A stretch of DNA of 64,000 bases from Bradyrhizobium yuanmingense (GTDB taxonomy: Bacteria > Pseudomonadota > Alphaproteobacteria > Rhizobiales > Xanthobacteraceae). The stretch lies in assembly GCF_029167105.1 (NCBI RefSeq), contig NZ_JARFML010000018.1:96755-160754 (forward strand). Reading direction: 5' to 3'. Positions 1 to 9,100 of the stretch are shown here, in pieces. Both the position numbers and the translations under genes were made by a program. Positions within the stretch are counted from its first letter, which is position 1, and the number at the start of each line of letters is the position of its first letter. The notes under the pieces were generated by a model, which was not told the DNA's origin, did not search any database, and worked only from the letters and a program-made list of their open reading frames with translations.

Positions 1-1
1 C

Positions 2-679
2 GATCCGCGCATCGTGAAGGACGCAAAGCCGCTCCGGCAGGTAGATTTCGCATCCCTGTCGGAGATGTGCTTCTGGGGTGCGAAGATCTTGCATTTTCGC
101 AGCGTAGAGCTGGCGCAAAGTCAGGATGTGCCACTGGTTCTCAAGCAGTGGGATGGCGTCGAGCACAGCACACAAGTGATGAAAGGGGTTTTAGGCATGG
201 AAAACGGGAGAGTTCTAGCCGTCAACTCGATAGCTCGCATTGAGCATGTGGAAATCGATTCCAGGGATCTCAATCACGGGTTCGAGAAACTCGCGCAGCA
301 TCTCAAGCAAAACAGCCTGTCCTGGCCGCAGCTCCTTGCATCACACTTCGCTGCGGGAAAAACCAGCATGACCGTGGCTTGCGATACGGAGTGGCTGGAT
401 GCCTTGCTGCGCACGTTGGAGGGCGCTACGGATCTGCGCAAGCAGCGCGAGGCGTCAAGCTCGGTTAGTCTCACCTGCTTCGGCGGCGTTTCATCGGAAT
501 TGCCGTTCAGGGCGTTGCAGGTTCTCGAACATCACAGGATTGTCCCTGACAGGTACGTATTGTCCCCGCATTCGGTCAGTCTTTTTCTCTCTGTGGAGAA
601 CCGGGAGGCTGCCGTCAAAGCGTTGCATACGCTTGTTCAGCAAACTTACGATCTGAGAAGCATTACGAACGCGAGCTGA
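2..679 (+). CDS. Aspartokinase-like protein, C-terminal part (5' end outside window)
   Basis: The reading frame is open from the first bases (DPRIVKDAKP) and matches the end of the amino-acid-kinase domain of aspartate kinases. The segment FWGAKILHFRSVELA corresponds to the family's GAKVLHPRSVELA block. The part after it, about 170 residues, should hold the regulatory ACT region, although I see no clean ACT motif. Aspartate kinase phosphorylates L-aspartate at the start of Lys/Thr/Met synthesis in the cytoplasm. The usual Pro of the HPR block is Phe here (HFR), and the C-terminal part is divergent, so this may be a specialised or secondary paralogue and not the housekeeping LysC. The start codon lies upstream of the window. 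No downstream partner is obvious; the next gene is convergent. Confidence 0.6.
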   Translation, partial: DPRIVKDAKPLRQVDFASLSEMCFWGAKILHFRSVELAQSQDVPLVLKQWDGVEHSTQVMKGVLGMENGRVLAVNSIARIEHVEIDSRDLNHGFEKLAQHLKQNSLSWPQLLASHFAAGKTSMTVACDTEWLDALLRTLEGATDLRKQREASSSVSLTCFGGVSSELPFRALQVLEHHRIVPDRYVLSPHSVSLFLSVENREAAVKALHTLVQQTYDLRSITNAS

Positions 680-954
680 CGCGGGAGCCGTTTGCAAAAT
701 TGTCGTTTGGGAGTCCTGTAAACAAATTCTGGCAATGCTCAGAAGCCGCGCCGAGGGTGACGCCGTCCGAGCGCATCATGGGTGTGAGCTGGTGAAGGAA
801 ATCGCGGTCACGCCGGTTGAGATCGTCGGAGAAGGCACGACTTGGCATGCGAACCTCCTCGATAGCGGCTCGGCGGACTGGCAGCTTGCCGCCAGCGTGC
901 TGAGACAAACCAGGGATGATCTAGAGCCTGCGTTCGATTGGCAAAGTAGGTCAA

Positions 955-1959
955 TCAACGTGGCTCCCCGATTGCTACCTTAAAAACCGTACGCTCGATT
1001 TCAATGTCATTTCTACGTAGCGTGTAAGTTGCCGTGTAGGTGCCAGGCGGCCAGGCGGCGCCCGCCCGCTTCCGTCCAGCCGAAATGAAATATTGGGCTT
1101 GGTCTCGCGGCAGCTCCGGTGCGCGATACTCCGCGATGACTTGCCCCTGAGGCGATCTCAGCTCGATCACTTGCTCGTCCTCCGCCTGCAGTCCGATAGC
1201 GCGAACATACGCGACGATGGTCGCAGAGTGAGGGCCAGGCAGAGATCGCTTGATTTCTCCTGCCTCGATCTCGTCCATGGTCACCGCTCGATCGGCAAAA
1301 CCGGCGTTGATGATCTCGGTCGGCCGGTAGCCGGGAGCAGCGCTCCCGGTTTGCAGCCACAACGAACGACCAACGTTGCATTCGCCTTTGACGCCTCCCT
1401 CAGCGAATGGATCTACGACGGCCCGGCTCTGCCTCACCGTGAAATGGAGATGCGGGAACTCCGTGTTTCCGGAGAGACCCACCAGTCCGAGTGTCTGCCC
1501 GGCGCTCACGCTGTCGCCAGGCTTCACTCTGAGACTGCCTTTGGCCATGTGGCAGTATTGCGTGCTCCAGCCGTTTCCGTGTTCGACGACTGCGCCGTTG
1601 CCACATTCCCTGCCGGCGACTGCGGCTTTTCCTGCGACTTTGACCGATACGTCATCCATGCCGTCTCGGGTGTGAGCAACGCGCCCTGAAGCGGCCGCAA
1701 CGACTGCGACGCCTGTTCTCTGAACGTCCAGATCGGGCAGCCGGATGTCGGTGCCGTCGTGACCATCATAGGTTCGGCGCCCGCATCGAAAGTCCAAGGT
1801 CTTGTCGGAGGGATCATGGTCAACGTAGTTCTGGATGAAGCACGTCCTTCCCAAGTCGCAGGCAACCGGCCAAGCAAACAGTTGCGGTTCGGAGCTGGGG
1901 GATGCCGTCGCGCAAGTCATGACTGTGCAAAGCGCGAAGGCAAACACAAACGTTTTCAT
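955..1959 (-). CDS. M23-family (LytM/lysostaphin-like) peptidase, exported
   Basis: 334 residues from the ATG at 1959, which begins a Sec signal peptide (MKTFVFAFALCTVMTCATA). The frame is open further upstream, but the signal peptide decides the start. The M23 core is clear: HDGTDIRL (first metal-binding His/Asp motif), later GNGAVVEHGNGWSTQYCHM, and the HLHF motif in NTEFPHLHFTV. M23 enzymes are zinc metallopeptidases cutting peptidoglycan cross-bridges, or inactive scaffolds that activate amidases. Several cysteines around the core suggest a periplasmic, disulfide-containing protein. About 130 residues after HLHF form an extra, probably beta-rich domain (SLPGPHSATIVAYVRAIG) that I do not recognise. 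It stands alone, convergent with the aspartokinase-like gene. Confidence 0.8.
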   Translation of the reverse strand: MKTFVFAFALCTVMTCATASPSSEPQLFAWPVACDLGRTCFIQNYVDHDPSDKTLDFRCGRRTYDGHDGTDIRLPDLDVQRTGVAVVAAASGRVAHTRDGMDDVSVKVAGKAAVAGRECGNGAVVEHGNGWSTQYCHMAKGSLRVKPGDSVSAGQTLGLVGLSGNTEFPHLHFTVRQSRAVVDPFAEGGVKGECNVGRSLWLQTGSAAPGYRPTEIINAGFADRAVTMDEIEAGEIKRSLPGPHSATIVAYVRAIGLQAEDEQVIELRSPQGQVIAEYRAPELPRDQAQYFISAGRKRAGAAWPPGTYTATYTLRRNDIEIERTVFKVAIGEPR

Positions 1960-2110
1960 CCGGCCTGTCCGTGCTGATGAAGGGGAGCGCGATAAAGCGT
2001 ACTGCGGAAGCGCAATTTCATGACTGATGTCCCAAGAACTTTGGCGAATACCACACCGTGAAGCCACCCGAAAGGATGAGGATCAGCCCGCGAACGCAAC
2101 AATCGACTCC

Positions 2111-2350
2111 TTATCTGCCGAATTTGTGCTGTTTCAGCCAACCCCGTGTCTCTCGCGCGAGGAACACGCATCCTAAGCAGCCTACAACGATGCACAGCAG
2201 ATGCAGCCCAAACAAGCCGACGAAGTTGAACGGCTGATCGATAAACCTGATCAGCTGATAGTTACTGGGGCCGCCTTTGGCGCGAAAATTCGCCCACAGC
2301 ATTCCAGCAGGGTACCACTGGCTCAGCTGGTAGAACCCGTGCACTTCCAT
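2111..2350 (-). CDS. Possible small membrane protein
   Basis: A 79-residue frame beginning with ATG at 2350. It holds one strongly hydrophobic stretch (FVGLFGLHLLCIVVGCLGCV) followed by a charged tail (ARETRGWLKQHKFGR), as in a single-pass membrane protein. The N-terminal part is rich in aromatic residues (FYQLSQWYPAGMLW). There is no strong ribosome binding site and no family I recognise. The frame is open upstream to 2437 but that part is arginine-rich and unlikely to be coding. It lies in a 620-bp gap between the M23 gene and the hlyD-like gene; the rest of that gap shows nothing else. It could be a chance open frame. Confidence 0.33.
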   Translation of the reverse strand: MEVHGFYQLSQWYPAGMLWANFRAKGGPSNYQLIRFIDQPFNFVGLFGLHLLCIVVGCLGCVFLARETRGWLKQHKFGR

Positions 2351-2582
2351 TCCATGACAATCGATACTAAGGCGCCGACGAGCGGCCTTGGTACGTACGC
2401 GATGCTGTAGAATGGGACGATCCCCTGATCTCCTCAAGGCCAGAGACAGATTCGGGCAACATCAGCACACCACGCCTGCTCGCTTGGCGAGGATCCGAAG
2501 ATCAAACGACTTCGAAATTCGGGATATCTCGCCGGCGGCAATGTGGCGGCATGCCGACCAACGCTGGCGACAGGGGCTTCTA

Positions 2583-3905
2583 TTATTTCTGCCGCAGTGC
2601 ACGGGCGAGCTGATCTTCCAGCGGCTTGCGCAGGTAGGCGATCGCCGTCCGCACGCCGTTCTGGATGAATGCTTCAACCGGCATGCCGGGCACCAAAGCC
2701 TTGCCGTCGAGCTTGGCGAGTTCGCTCGCGTCAATGCTGATGCGGGCGACGTAGTAGGCCGCGCCGGACTGCGAGTCTTTGGTCAGATCGGCGGCGATCC
2801 GCGTCAGCGTGCCGTCGAGCTCGGGGGTCACGGCGGCGTCGAACGCGCTGAAGCGGAGCTTGGCGGATTGCCCGAGCTTGAGACGGTCGATCATTTGCGG
2901 ATCGACCCGGGCCTCGACCACAAGCGAATCCTTCGGCACGATCAGCATCAGCTGTTCGCCCGCGGTGATCACGCCACCGACGGTGAAGACCGATTTCTGA
3001 TGGATCAGACCGTCCTGCGGCGCGCGCAATACCACGCGATCGAGCTGGTCCATCGCGGCGATGCGGCGTTCGCCGAGATCGGCAAGCTTGGTCTCGACGT
3101 CGCGCAGTTCGGTCGCGACTTCACGGCGCTGGTCCTGAACCAGCTGGATGATCTGCAGTTCGGTCTCGGTGATCCGGCCCTTGGCGCGCGCGATCTCGGC
3201 GATCAGCTGGCCTTCCTCGCCGGTCAGGCGGGAGGCCTCGCGCTCGAGTACGGTGAGGCGCGCATAGGGCACCAGACGCTTGTCGTACAGCTGGCGCACG
3301 CCCTCCAGCTCGGTTTCGATCCAGCGGATCTGTGCACGCTTCGACGCGATCTGCGCCTCCAGGCCGCGGATCTCGTCCGCGATCTGCGCCTTGCGTTCGC
3401 GCAACTGCGATTGCTGGCCGCTGATAGCTTCGCGCCGCCGGTCGAACAGCGTGGTCTCGCCCTCGATCATCTCCGCGATCGAGGCGATGGCGCGGCGTGC
3501 GACGATCTCGCCGGGCAGCACCACCGCGTCGCGGCCGTTCTGCTCGGACTGCAGCCGGGCACGACGCACCCCGAGCTGGTTGAGCTGGTTTTCGATCAGC
3601 GCAAGGTTGGCGCGCGGCAGCGTCTCGTCAAGTCGGACCAGCATGTCGCCGGCCTGAACCTGATCGCCGTCGTTGACGGAGATTTCGGCGACCACGCCGC
3701 CGGTCGGGTGCTGAACCCGGCGGACGTTGCTGTCGACCACCATCTGCGCCGGCGCGATCACGGCGCTGGCGAGCGGTGCGGTCATTGCCCAAACGCCGGC
3801 GGTGGACACAACGATCGCCAGTGTGCCGATCCCCAGCACGGTGGCGCGGCGGATATCGCGAAACGGATCTTCGCGGCGGGCCTCGGGCCTGCTTGCTTCG
3901 GTCAT
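2583..3905 (-). CDS. Type I secretion membrane fusion protein, HlyD/PrtE family
   Basis: 440 residues. The ATG at 3905 is preceded by GAGGA and lies 10 bp after the ABC gene stop, so the two are co-transcribed. Order: a short cytoplasmic N-terminus, one transmembrane helix (about residues 20-45, VLGIGTLAIVVSTAGVWAMT), then a biotinyl-lipoyl half-domain (GGVVAEISVNDGDQVQAGD). A long periplasmic coiled coil follows at about 100-290, rich in Glu/Arg/Leu heptads. The second lipoyl half is RAPQDGLIHQKSVFTVGGVI, and a beta-barrel ends with the family-type VPGMPVEAFI. The protein bridges the inner-membrane exporter to a TolC-like outer-membrane channel. No TolC gene is in the window. The expected cargo is the divergent RTX protein starting at 6179. 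Confidence 0.93.
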   Translation of the reverse strand: MTEASRPEARREDPFRDIRRATVLGIGTLAIVVSTAGVWAMTAPLASAVIAPAQMVVDSNVRRVQHPTGGVVAEISVNDGDQVQAGDMLVRLDETLPRANLALIENQLNQLGVRRARLQSEQNGRDAVVLPGEIVARRAIASIAEMIEGETTLFDRRREAISGQQSQLRERKAQIADEIRGLEAQIASKRAQIRWIETELEGVRQLYDKRLVPYARLTVLEREASRLTGEEGQLIAEIARAKGRITETELQIIQLVQDQRREVATELRDVETKLADLGERRIAAMDQLDRVVLRAPQDGLIHQKSVFTVGGVITAGEQLMLIVPKDSLVVEARVDPQMIDRLKLGQSAKLRFSAFDAAVTPELDGTLTRIAADLTKDSQSGAAYYVARISIDASELAKLDGKALVPGMPVEAFIQNGVRTAIAYLRKPLEDQLARALRQK

Positions 3906-3915
3906 ATGAAGGTCC

Positions 3916-5691
3916 TCAACTGGCGGCGGCGGCAGGAACCGAGCGCGCATCAGGCACTGCCTGCAGGGCCGCGCCGCCCTGCGCCGGATGAGCGGCAAGC
4001 GATTTTCGTAGCACTTCGTCCTTCGGTCCAAAGGCCTGCACTTGGCCGGTCGCCAGCGTCAGCACGAGATCGACCGCGGCGAGCGCCGCCGGTCGATGTG
4101 CAATGATGACAGCAATGCCGCCGCGAGCCCGGACACGCCGGATGGCGTCCGTTAGGGCGGCGTCGCCTTCGGCGTCCAGGCTGGCGTTCGGTTCGTCCAG
4201 CACCACCATGAACGGATCCTTGTACAGCGCGCGTGCCAAGGCGATCCGCTGCCGCTGGCCGCCCGACAGGGTGGCGCCGGCTTCGCCGATCCGCATCTCG
4301 AACCCCTTCGGCAGCTTCAGGATCATTTCGTAAGCGCCGGCGGCCTTCGCTGCGGCGATCACCGCCGCCTCGTCGATCTCAGGGTCGAAGCGTGCGATGT
4401 TTTCCGCTACCGTTCCGTCGAACAATTCGACGTCCTGCGGCAGATAACCGATCATGCCGCCGCGAATTTCTGGCGGCCACTGGTCTAGGGTGGCGCCATC
4501 CAGGCGGATCTCGCCGCGTGCGATCGGCCAGATCCCGACCAGCGCCCGCGCCAGCGTCGATTTGCCGGCAGCTGACGGGCCAATGATGCCGACCGCCTGG
4601 CCGGCTTCAAGTAAGAAAGACGCGTTGTGCACGATCGCAGTGGTGCCTCCGGGGGCGGCGATCGTTACCTGCTCGACCGTGAGCCGATGGACGGCGCGTT
4701 CGGGCGCGACGTTGGGGTGTGGGGCGTCGCCGTCGCGCAGGGCGGCGCGGAGCCGTTGACTGGCCTGTCGCGCGCCGATGAACGGTCGCCAGATGGAGAT
4801 AGCCAGTTCCACCGGCGCGAGCGCGCGGCTACCCATGATCGACGCGGCTATCATCACGCCGCCGCTTGCCAACCCCTCGATCACGAGATAGGCGCCAAGG
4901 CCTAGCAGCGCCGATTGCAGCATGAAGCGCAGCGTCTTCGACAACGCGCCGAGCGATCCGGCGATATCGGCGTTGCGCTGCTGGGCCGCTACGAGGTCGT
5001 CGTTGGCGCCGCCCATCCGGTGGATCAACCGCTGCTCCATCCCAAGCGCGGCCACGATTTCGGCGTTGCGCCGGCCGGCTTCGAGCTGCACGCCGCGGAT
5101 TGCGCCGGCACGCGAGGCGTCCCGGGTCGGGGCCCGCGTGAGCAGTTCGGTGAGCAGCGCGACCCCGAACAGCAGCACCGCGCCCACGACCAGCGTCCAG
5201 CCGAGATAGGGATGCAGCAGAAAGCAGCCAGCGAGATACAGGGGCATCCACGGCAAGTCGAACAAGGTCGTTGGGCCGAGCCCGGAAAGGAACGAGCGGA
5301 CCGAGTCCAGATCATGGGACAATTGCAGGCCCCGATTTGCGCCGCCGCCACGCAGCGGCCCGCGCAGGATGTTGCAGACGACCGGTTGCCACAGCGCGGC
5401 GTGCAGTGCGGATCCGATGCGGGTCAGAATGCGCTGACGCAGCAGGTCGAACAGCCCTTGCATCGCATACGCCGCCGCCACCGCGATCGACAGCGCAATC
5501 AATGTCGGAATGCTGTGCGATGGAATGACCCGGTCGTACACCTGCAGCATGTAGATCGAGCCGGTGAGCATCAGTAGATTGAGAACTGCAGAGAACAGTC
5601 CCACCGTCAAAAAGGCCGTTCTGCAGGACGCGATCGCAGCCGACGTCAGATCGCCGGGCGCGGGAGTCGACGCGGAGGTTGTTGCTGTCAT
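3916..5691 (-). CDS. Type I secretion ABC exporter (permease-ATPase), PrtD family
   Basis: 591 residues from ATG 5691; the frame continues upstream without a supportable start. The N-terminal half is a six-helix ABC exporter domain (for example FSAVLNLLMLTGSIYMLQVY, and the PSHSIPTL loop typical of PrtD/LapB-type exporters). The C-terminal half is the nucleotide-binding domain: Walker A GPSAAGKST, signature LSGGQRQRIALARAL, Walker B VVLDEPNASLD, and the H-loop AHRPA. There is no C39 peptidase domain, as expected for exporters of RTX proteins carrying uncleaved C-terminal signals. It is the first gene of a two-gene operon with the HlyD-like gene and diverges from the RTX gene across 487 bp, strong context for a dedicated exporter. 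Confidence 0.94.
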   Translation of the reverse strand: MTATTSASTPAPGDLTSAAIASCRTAFLTVGLFSAVLNLLMLTGSIYMLQVYDRVIPSHSIPTLIALSIAVAAAYAMQGLFDLLRQRILTRIGSALHAALWQPVVCNILRGPLRGGGANRGLQLSHDLDSVRSFLSGLGPTTLFDLPWMPLYLAGCFLLHPYLGWTLVVGAVLLFGVALLTELLTRAPTRDASRAGAIRGVQLEAGRRNAEIVAALGMEQRLIHRMGGANDDLVAAQQRNADIAGSLGALSKTLRFMLQSALLGLGAYLVIEGLASGGVMIAASIMGSRALAPVELAISIWRPFIGARQASQRLRAALRDGDAPHPNVAPERAVHRLTVEQVTIAAPGGTTAIVHNASFLLEAGQAVGIIGPSAAGKSTLARALVGIWPIARGEIRLDGATLDQWPPEIRGGMIGYLPQDVELFDGTVAENIARFDPEIDEAAVIAAAKAAGAYEMILKLPKGFEMRIGEAGATLSGGQRQRIALARALYKDPFMVVLDEPNASLDAEGDAALTDAIRRVRARGGIAVIIAHRPAALAAVDLVLTLATGQVQAFGPKDEVLRKSLAAHPAQGGAALQAVPDARSVPAAAAS

Positions 5692-6178
5692 GGTACTCAG
5701 TTCAAAACGACGTCGGACCGTCACGGTCGGATGTGGTCGGCGTTCGTTAACGAGGTTCGACGTCAGGCACATGACAATGCGGCCCGTGCACGAAACGCGG
5801 CCCGGCAGCGACTAGGCCACGATACCTGCAGCGGAACGCCGACTTTTTCAGAGGTTCTGCCGCGCAGGCCGACAATTGGCGCGTCGCCGCTCGCGGCGGG
5901 CCGATCCAGCTGTGATGCGAAGACTCGTTGGCGGTTGCTGCCGGCCGAGAGATTGAGCGCGTCGCTGCTCCAATAAGAGTCGTTGCTTCGCTCGGTCTTC
6001 ACCTCTCGGGTCATGACTTCACCGGTCCGTTAAGAAGCAGTCACTGATCTGTTGTCGTCGGCGTTCTATCAAAGCGCATTAACGATCCGTTAACCATCGG
6101 CCGTCTGGACCGTGCCCTTACGCATGCCGTGAGGCGGCGATTCGCGACGTCTTCTCTCAAGCGCTGGAGTGGCGATAC
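5692..6178. promoter_or_regulatory. Divergent promoter region between T1SS genes and the RTX gene
   Basis: 487 bp without a supportable gene, separating the start of the exporter operon (minus) from the giant RTX gene (plus). It must carry both promoters. AT content rises around 6000-6100. I could not identify a palindromic operator, a Pho-box-like repeat or a confident -35/-10 pair by eye. The RTX start has only a weak ribosome binding site (CTGGAG, about 14 nt upstream of the ATG at 6179). Confidence 0.5.
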
Positions 6179-9100
6179 ATGTCGACGACCCCTCATGTCC
6201 TGGCGAACGGCGATTTCCTGCAGGATTGGTCCAATACCGGCCTCATCACGACCAACGATGACTGGTCGGGGGTCGCATCGATCGTCGGCTATCTCGGCAA
6301 TGATATCGTTTCGGCCACAGGTGTGGACGCGCGTACGGCTACCGGATCGTCGTCAGGAGATGTGGATGTCGTCGCCAACCAGAGCAACACCGCCATCACC
6401 AACGGCGGTGTGGCCGAGTTCCGGATCGCCAACCCGACGGTGGCGCTGAACGGCTCAAACAGTGCGGATGCCCCCAGCCTCGTGATTCATCTCGATGCCA
6501 CCGGCCGCAAGGATGTGCGGCTGAGCTTCAACGCCCGCGATCTCGACGCCGGCACGGACGACGCCGCGCAGCAGATCAACGTGCAGTACCGGCTCGGTTC
6601 GAGCGGGTCGTGGACCAATGTTCCCGGCGGTTACGCCGCTGACGTCACCACTGGCGGTTCCGCGACCCAGGTGACGCCGTTCGATCTGCTGCTCCCCGAC
6701 GCCGTCAATGGTCGCAACGACCTCCAGGTTCGCATTCTCACCACCAATGCCACAGGCAATGACGAGTGGGTCGGTATCGACGACGTCCGCGTCACCAGTG
6801 CGTCCGAATCGTCGGCCGAAACGCAGCTTGTCGCCTTCGCGCCGGATTCGCTCACGGTGGCGCATGACGAAGTCGACAGCGGTCCAACCGTCTTCCAGTT
6901 CACCGTCGAGCGTAGCGGCGGCACCACGGGCGACGTCGCGTTCTCGGGAACGATCGCTTCGGCGCAGACCGATGCGGCCGACTATGTCGGCGGCGAACCG
7001 GTCAGCTTCAGCGGCACCATCGCCGCGGGAGAGACCTCCGCGGTCGTGACCGTCACCGTCGCCGGCGACACCGACAATGAGGTGAACGAGAGCTTCACGC
7101 TGACGCTGCAGGACGTTTCCAATTCGGCGGCCGTGAACACCACGATCGGCAGCGCCGCGACGGCGACCGGCACCATCGTCAACGACGACCTCGGCATCAC
7201 CAAGATCAGCGCGATTCAGGGCAGCGGAGCCAGCAGCGCGATGGTCGGCCAGATTGTGACCGTCGAAGCCATCGTGGTTGGCGACTTCCAGAACGGCGAC
7301 GGCGACGCCGGCCGCAATCTCAACGGCTTCTATCTCCAGGAGGAGACCACCGATTCCGACGGCAACGTGCAGACCTCCGAGGCGATCTTCGTGTACGGCG
7401 GCGCCATCGATGTCCAGATCGGCGACCGGGTCCGCGTCACCGGCTCGATCAGCGAACATTTCGGCCTGACCGAGCTCACGGCCAGCAGCATTTCGGTCGT
7501 TCAGGCCGGCGCGGTGGCCGACATCGACACGATGGCGATGCAGATCGACCTGCCGTCGATGGGCACCACGCTGAGCCAGGACGGCGACTACCAGCCCGAT
7601 CTTGAAGCCTATGAAGGCATGCTGGTCACGGTTGCGGAGACCCTGACCGTCACCGAGCAATTCAATCTCGACCGGTTCAACGAGATCAAGCTTGTGGCGG
7701 GCGAGCGGCCCGAACAGTTCACGCAGGAGAACGCGCCGGACGCTGCCGCCTACCAGGCGTATCTGGCCGAACTCGGTGCTCGCACCATCACCTATGACGA
7801 TGGCCTGAACGTCCAGAACGCTGCGATCGACAACCTCGACGGCTTCGATCCGAACGACAACCCGTCCGCAACGCCGAACTACGGCACCGTCGACGCCGTC
7901 CGGATGGGTGACACCATCACCGGGCTGACCGGCGTGCTCGACTATCAATGGGCCGGAAACTCCGCTTCGGGGGCGACCTGGCGGATCCGCTCGGTCGAGG
8001 ACGGCGCCAATACCTTCGAAGCCGGGGACAATCCGCGCACCGATGCGCCGGAAGACGTCGGCGGCCGCCTGAAGGTGGCGAGCTTCAACGTGCTGAACTA
8101 TTTCACCACGCTCGACAATGGCGGCACCACCGCGATCGGCCAAGCGCCGCGCGGCGCCGACAACGCCGCTGAGTTCGCACGTCAGACCGAGAAGCTGGTC
8201 GCGACGATCCTCGACATGGACGTCGACGTGCTGGCGCTGACCGAGCTGGAGAACGACTTCTCCGCTGCGTCGTCCGGCAACGCGATCAAGTATCTGGTCG
8301 ATCAGCTTAATGCCGTGGCTGGGGCTGGTACCTATGCCTGGGTTGATCCTGGCCAGCAGTTCGTCGGCGGCGACGCCATCGCGGTCGGGTTCATCTACGA
8401 CACCACCGCGGTGAAGGTCGCCGACGGTACGACCATCGCGACCCTCAACGACGCCGACCTGCTCGGCCTCGGCCTCGGCGGCCTGCTCGGGCAGAGCACG
8501 GTCGGCGCGGTCTTCGACGGCGAGAACACCAGCCGCAATGCGCTGGCGGTGACCTTCGAGGAGCTTGCGACCGGCGAAACCTTCACGGCGATCGCCAACC
8601 ATCTCAAGTCCAAGAGCGGCATCGGCTCCGGGGCCGATTCCGATCAGGGCGACGGCCAGGGCAACTGGCAGAACCAGCGCGAGCTCGCCGCCACCGCGCT
8701 GACCGCCTGGGCAGCGACCGATCCGACCGGCTCGGGCGATCCGGACGTCATGCTGCTCGGCGACTTCAACGGCTACGCCAAGGAGCAGTCGACCGCGATC
8801 ATTACGAGCGCTGGCTATGAGTATTTGCAGGTCCGCGAGGACGACGCTTATTCCTATGTGTTCGACGGCCAGACCGGCACGCTCGACTATGCTTTCGCCA
8901 ATGCCAGCCTCGGCGAGCAGGTGTCCGGCCTGACCACTTGGCACATCAATGCCGACGAGGCTGACGCGCTCGATTACAACACCGACTTCGGCCGCGACAC
9001 CTCGATCTTCGACGGCGGCGCCCCGATCCGGGTATCCGACCATGATCCGGTGATCGTCGGCCTCGATCTCGGAGAGCAGGAGCCGACCCCGGCTTACACG

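Noticed and set aside
663..983. Overlapping short frames between the aspartokinase-like gene and the M23 gene
   Set aside because: 81-82 codons on both strands with no family, no ribosome binding site and mutual overlap; not called as genes.
2388..4106. 572-codon plus-strand frame opposite the hlyD-like gene
   Set aside because: Antisense shadow of a well-supported minus-strand gene; composition and lack of motifs argue against coding.
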